Under the pieces are notes generated by a model. It ran no database searches, had not been told where the DNA came from, and saw only the letters and a program-made list of their open reading frames with translations. From DASPXY01 sp038227745 (GTDB taxonomy: Bacteria; Planctomycetota; Planctomycetia; Gemmatales; Gemmataceae), in assembly GCA_038227745.1 (NCBI GenBank), contig JBBRPS010000173.1:1-14621 (forward strand): 14,621 bases of DNA. Direction: 5' to 3'. Both the position numbers and the translations under genes were made by a program. Below are positions 12,537-14,621 of this stretch, in pieces (position 1 is the stretch's first letter; every line of letters begins with the position of its first letter).

Positions 12537-14483
12537 ATGGCTGCCCCCGCTACGGCATACCTGGTCGTCCGCCGTGAGGATGGGTTCGGAGACGTCTACC
12601 CACTCACTGCCGGACAGCGCTTCACCCTGGGCCGGGCGGCGACCAACCGCGTCGTCCTCAAGGACGAGCTGTGCAGCCGCGAGCACGCCGAGGTCTACCA
12701 CGCCGACGGCCGCTGGTGCCTGCGCGACCTGGAAAGCCTCAACGGCACCCGCATCAACGGCGACACCCTCGACACCGAGTGGGAATTGTCCCCGCGCGAC
12801 GAGATCAACGTCGGCCGTACCCACCTCCTGTTCGTCGAGGACATGGGCCAGCTGCCGAACCTCCCCGAGCAGCAGCCGCCCGACGACGGCGTCTCGATCA
12901 AGAAGCGCCTCGGCCAGACGCGCTTCCTCACCCCCAGCCCCGCCGACCCGAACCCGCAGGAGGACGGCGCCACCGCCGCCGGCGGCCCCCCGGCCAGCCG
13001 GCACAGCCTCAGCCGCGACCTGTCGCTGCTCTACCGCATGGCCCTCGACATGGGCTCGGCCGGCTCGTACCAGGACCTGGCCGGCATCGTCCTCGACGGC
13101 CTGCTCGAGGGCGTCCCCGCCGAGGTCGGCGCCGTCCTCACTCTCAAGGAGGGCCGCGAGCTGGAGGTGACGGCCCACCGTCACCGCGACCCGAGCATCC
13201 GCACCTACACGCGCGTCTCGGAGTACGTGACCAACGAGGTGATCGCCGGCAAGGAGGCGATCCTCGCCGAGGACGTGGCGCGCGACCGCTATCTGCGCAA
13301 CCGCGAGAGCCTGACCAACCTCGGGGCGACCAGCCTGATCTGCGCGCCGGTCATGTTCGGCGAGAAGATCTTCGGCCTGATCCACCTGTACTGCACCGAC
13401 CCGCACAAAGCGCTGAACGCGGAGGACCTGGAGTTCACCGTCGCGGTTGCCAAGCAGCTCGGCACGGTGACGCACCAGCTGCAGCGACAGGCGTCGCTGA
13501 GCGCCGAGAACCAGTCGCTGCGGGCGCAGCTCAAGGTCGAGAGCGAGCTGATCGGCGACAGTGGGACGATGAAGGCGATCGAGGCGCAGATTTCGCGCGT
13601 GGCGGGCACCAACGCGACGGTGCTGATCCGCGGCGAGAGCGGCTCGGGCAAGGAGTTGGTGGCGCGCGCGCTCCACTACTCCAGCCCGCGCCGCGAGGGG
13701 CCGTTCATCTGCCTGAACTGCGCCGCGCTCACCGAGACGCTGCTGGAGAGCGAGCTGTTCGGCCACGAGCGCGGCGCCTTCACGGGAGCGACGGAGAAGA
13801 AGATCGGCAAGTTCGAGGCGTCCGACCGCGGCACGATCTTCCTCGACGAGATCGGCGAGATGAGCGTCGGCACGCAGGCGAAGCTGCTGCGCGTGCTGGA
13901 GGGCCACCCGTTCGAGCGCGTCGGCGGCAACACGCCGATCCGCGTGGACGTGCGCGTGGTGTCGGCGACGAACCAGCCGCTGGAGAAGAACCTGCAGGAG
14001 GGGACGTTCCGCCGCGATTTGTTCTACCGGCTGCAGGTGGTGGAGATCCGGGTGCCGCCGCTGCGCGAGCGGTTGAGCGACGTGCCGACTCTGGCGGAGC
14101 ATTTCCTGAAGCGGTTCGTGCGCGAGACAGGGCGGAAGATCCGCGGCTTCACGCCGGCGGCGATGAAGAAGATGGAGACGTACCACTGGCCGGGGAACGT
14201 ACGCGAGCTGCGCAACGTGGTGGAGCGGGCGGTGGCGCTGGGGATGGGGCCGACGCTGGACGCACAGGACGTGTGGCTGTCGTCGCTGGAGGCGGACGGC
14301 CCGGTGCCGCTGACGGCAGCCGCCGCGGAATACGAGCCTTTGTCGATCGTGGAGCTGGAAAAACGGCACATCCTGCGGACGCTGGAACACACCGACTGGA
14401 ACAAGAGCCAGGCGGCGGCGATCTTGAAGATCGAGCGGTCCACGCTGGACCGGAAGATCAAGCTGTACGAGCTGAAGCGCTGA
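12537..14483 (+). CDS. Sigma-54-dependent transcriptional activator with FHA and GAF domains
   Basis: A 648-residue bacterial enhancer-binding protein. Residues 1-102 are an FHA domain, which binds phosphothreonine, with the conserved R33, S47, H50 and NGT (69-71). A GAF sensor domain follows (about 156-318), then a short coiled linker. The AAA+ domain (about 338-570) has Walker A GESGSGKE (366-373), the sigma-54 contact loop GAFTGA (413-418), Walker B with D437-E438 and the late WPGNVREL motif. A Fis-type helix-turn-helix occupies about 600-648 (NKSQAAAILKIERSTLDRKI). With GAFTGA intact it should remodel sigma-54 RNA polymerase to start transcription at distant sites. FHA in place of a receiver suggests control by a Ser/Thr kinase, not by a histidine kinase, plus a small ligand through GAF. 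The start is the first ATG, directly before the FHA fold; its ribosome-binding site is weak. It stands alone; targets unknown. Confidence 0.93.
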   Translation: MAAPATAYLVVRREDGFGDVYPLTAGQRFTLGRAATNRVVLKDELCSREHAEVYHADGRWCLRDLESLNGTRINGDTLDTEWELSPRDEINVGRTHLLFVEDMGQLPNLPEQQPPDDGVSIKKRLGQTRFLTPSPADPNPQEDGATAAGGPPASRHSLSRDLSLLYRMALDMGSAGSYQDLAGIVLDGLLEGVPAEVGAVLTLKEGRELEVTAHRHRDPSIRTYTRVSEYVTNEVIAGKEAILAEDVARDRYLRNRESLTNLGATSLICAPVMFGEKIFGLIHLYCTDPHKALNAEDLEFTVAVAKQLGTVTHQLQRQASLSAENQSLRAQLKVESELIGDSGTMKAIEAQISRVAGTNATVLIRGESGSGKELVARALHYSSPRREGPFICLNCAALTETLLESELFGHERGAFTGATEKKIGKFEASDRGTIFLDEIGEMSVGTQAKLLRVLEGHPFERVGGNTPIRVDVRVVSATNQPLEKNLQEGTFRRDLFYRLQVVEIRVPPLRERLSDVPTLAEHFLKRFVRETGRKIRGFTPAAMKKMETYHWPGNVRELRNVVERAVALGMGPTLDAQDVWLSSLEADGPVPLTAAAAEYEPLSIVELEKRHILRTLEHTDWNKSQAAAILKIERSTLDRKIKLYELKR

Positions 14484-14503
14484 CCTGCCGCCCGGCGCTG
14501 GCC

Positions 14504-14532
14504 TTGGACGGCCTGCCCAGGCTCGTTATACT
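14504..14532 (+). promoter_or_regulatory. Sigma-70-type promoter for the gene at the right edge
   Basis: TTGGAC (14504-14509), a 17-nt spacer and TATACT (14527-14532) form a good housekeeping promoter only 20 nt after the stop of the activator gene. It would give a leader of about 28 nt to the ATG at 14567. Confidence 0.55.
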
Positions 14533-14566
14533 CGCTCCTTTGGCAAGACCGTCACGGAGGGCAGGC

Positions 14567-14621
14567 ATGTCGTCTCTCACCACCACTTCCCAGGCGCTCC
14601 CGGAGCCGGACCCGTTCCCCT
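14567..14621 (+). CDS. N-terminal fragment, possibly a Uma2-family endonuclease-like protein (runs off the right edge)
   Basis: The ATG at 14567 has GGAGGG 5-6 nt upstream, and a good promoter lies before it. Only 18 codons are visible (MSSLTTTSQALPEPDPFP). A short Thr/Ser-rich start followed by EPDPFP recalls the beginning of the large planctomycete Uma2-family (PD-(D/E)XK-like) protein set, which usually continues 'YGWRYV'. That is recollection of family style on very little sequence. The gene itself is well supported by its signals; the family is a guess. Confidence 0.5.
   Translation, partial: MSSLTTTSQALPEPDPFP

Noticed and set aside
12096..14390. A 764-residue open frame on the minus strand
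   Set aside because: It lies opposite the FHA-GAF-AAA+ activator. It is an Arg/Leu/His-rich frame opened by the extreme GC3 bias of the real gene and has no family motifs.
1..14621. CRISPR arrays, tRNA or rRNA genes, insertion sequences
   Set aside because: I saw no regularly spaced direct repeats, no tRNA cloverleaf or rRNA sequence, and no transposase motifs.

Overview
The window is GC-rich DNA that most likely comes from a planctomycete of the Gemmata group (Gemmataceae). The evidence is a 732-residue signalling protein that opens with the 'LLTPYQADQL' segment typical of planctomycete Ser/Thr kinases, a secreted beta-sandwich protein, a FHA-GAF sigma-54 activator, and intergenic DNA full of nested palindromes. 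This placement rests on recognised sequence style, not on a search.

Layout. The first 1.2 kb is on the minus strand: a GHKL-ATPase protein (131-1189) followed 38 nt later by a second gene that runs off the left edge (1-92). Everything from 1585 onward is on the plus strand. thyX (1585-2484) is followed by a spacer holding the C-terminal remnant of a PIN-domain toxin-like gene. Next is a tightly coupled three-gene tryptophan-to-3-hydroxykynurenine operon, kmo-kynA-kynB (2901-5634), with both junctions as ATGA overlaps. A DksA/TraR-type zinc-finger gene overlaps lspA in the same way (5816-6846) behind two candidate promoters. A secreted multi-domain beta-sandwich protein (7212-8903) has a good promoter and a good Rho-independent terminator. 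A kinase-like/receiver/HD-GYP fusion (9103-11301) follows. A 550-nt gap with a strong promoter-like site leads to a small membrane di-iron hydroxylase (11852-12355), and a FHA-GAF-AAA+-Fis enhancer-binding protein (12537-14483) comes next. A further gene starts at 14567 with its own promoter and runs off the right edge.

How the parts work together. kmo, kynA and kynB encode the first three steps of tryptophan breakdown (tryptophan to N-formylkynurenine, to kynurenine, to 3-hydroxykynurenine). Kynureninase and 3-hydroxyanthranilate dioxygenase are not in the window, so the pathway must finish elsewhere. The two large signalling proteins are separate units with different outputs: predicted c-di-GMP breakdown for one, sigma-54-dependent transcription for the other.

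Most unusual items: the kinase-like-REC-HD-GYP fusion with a degraded kinase catalytic loop; two perfect inverted repeats whose arms are themselves palindromes; the minus-strand GHKL ATPase plus unknown partner at the left edge; the PIN-toxin relic; and the long leader before the hydroxylase. I did not find a clear, complete, previously undescribed multi-gene system. The left-edge gene pair is the best candidate, but it is truncated.
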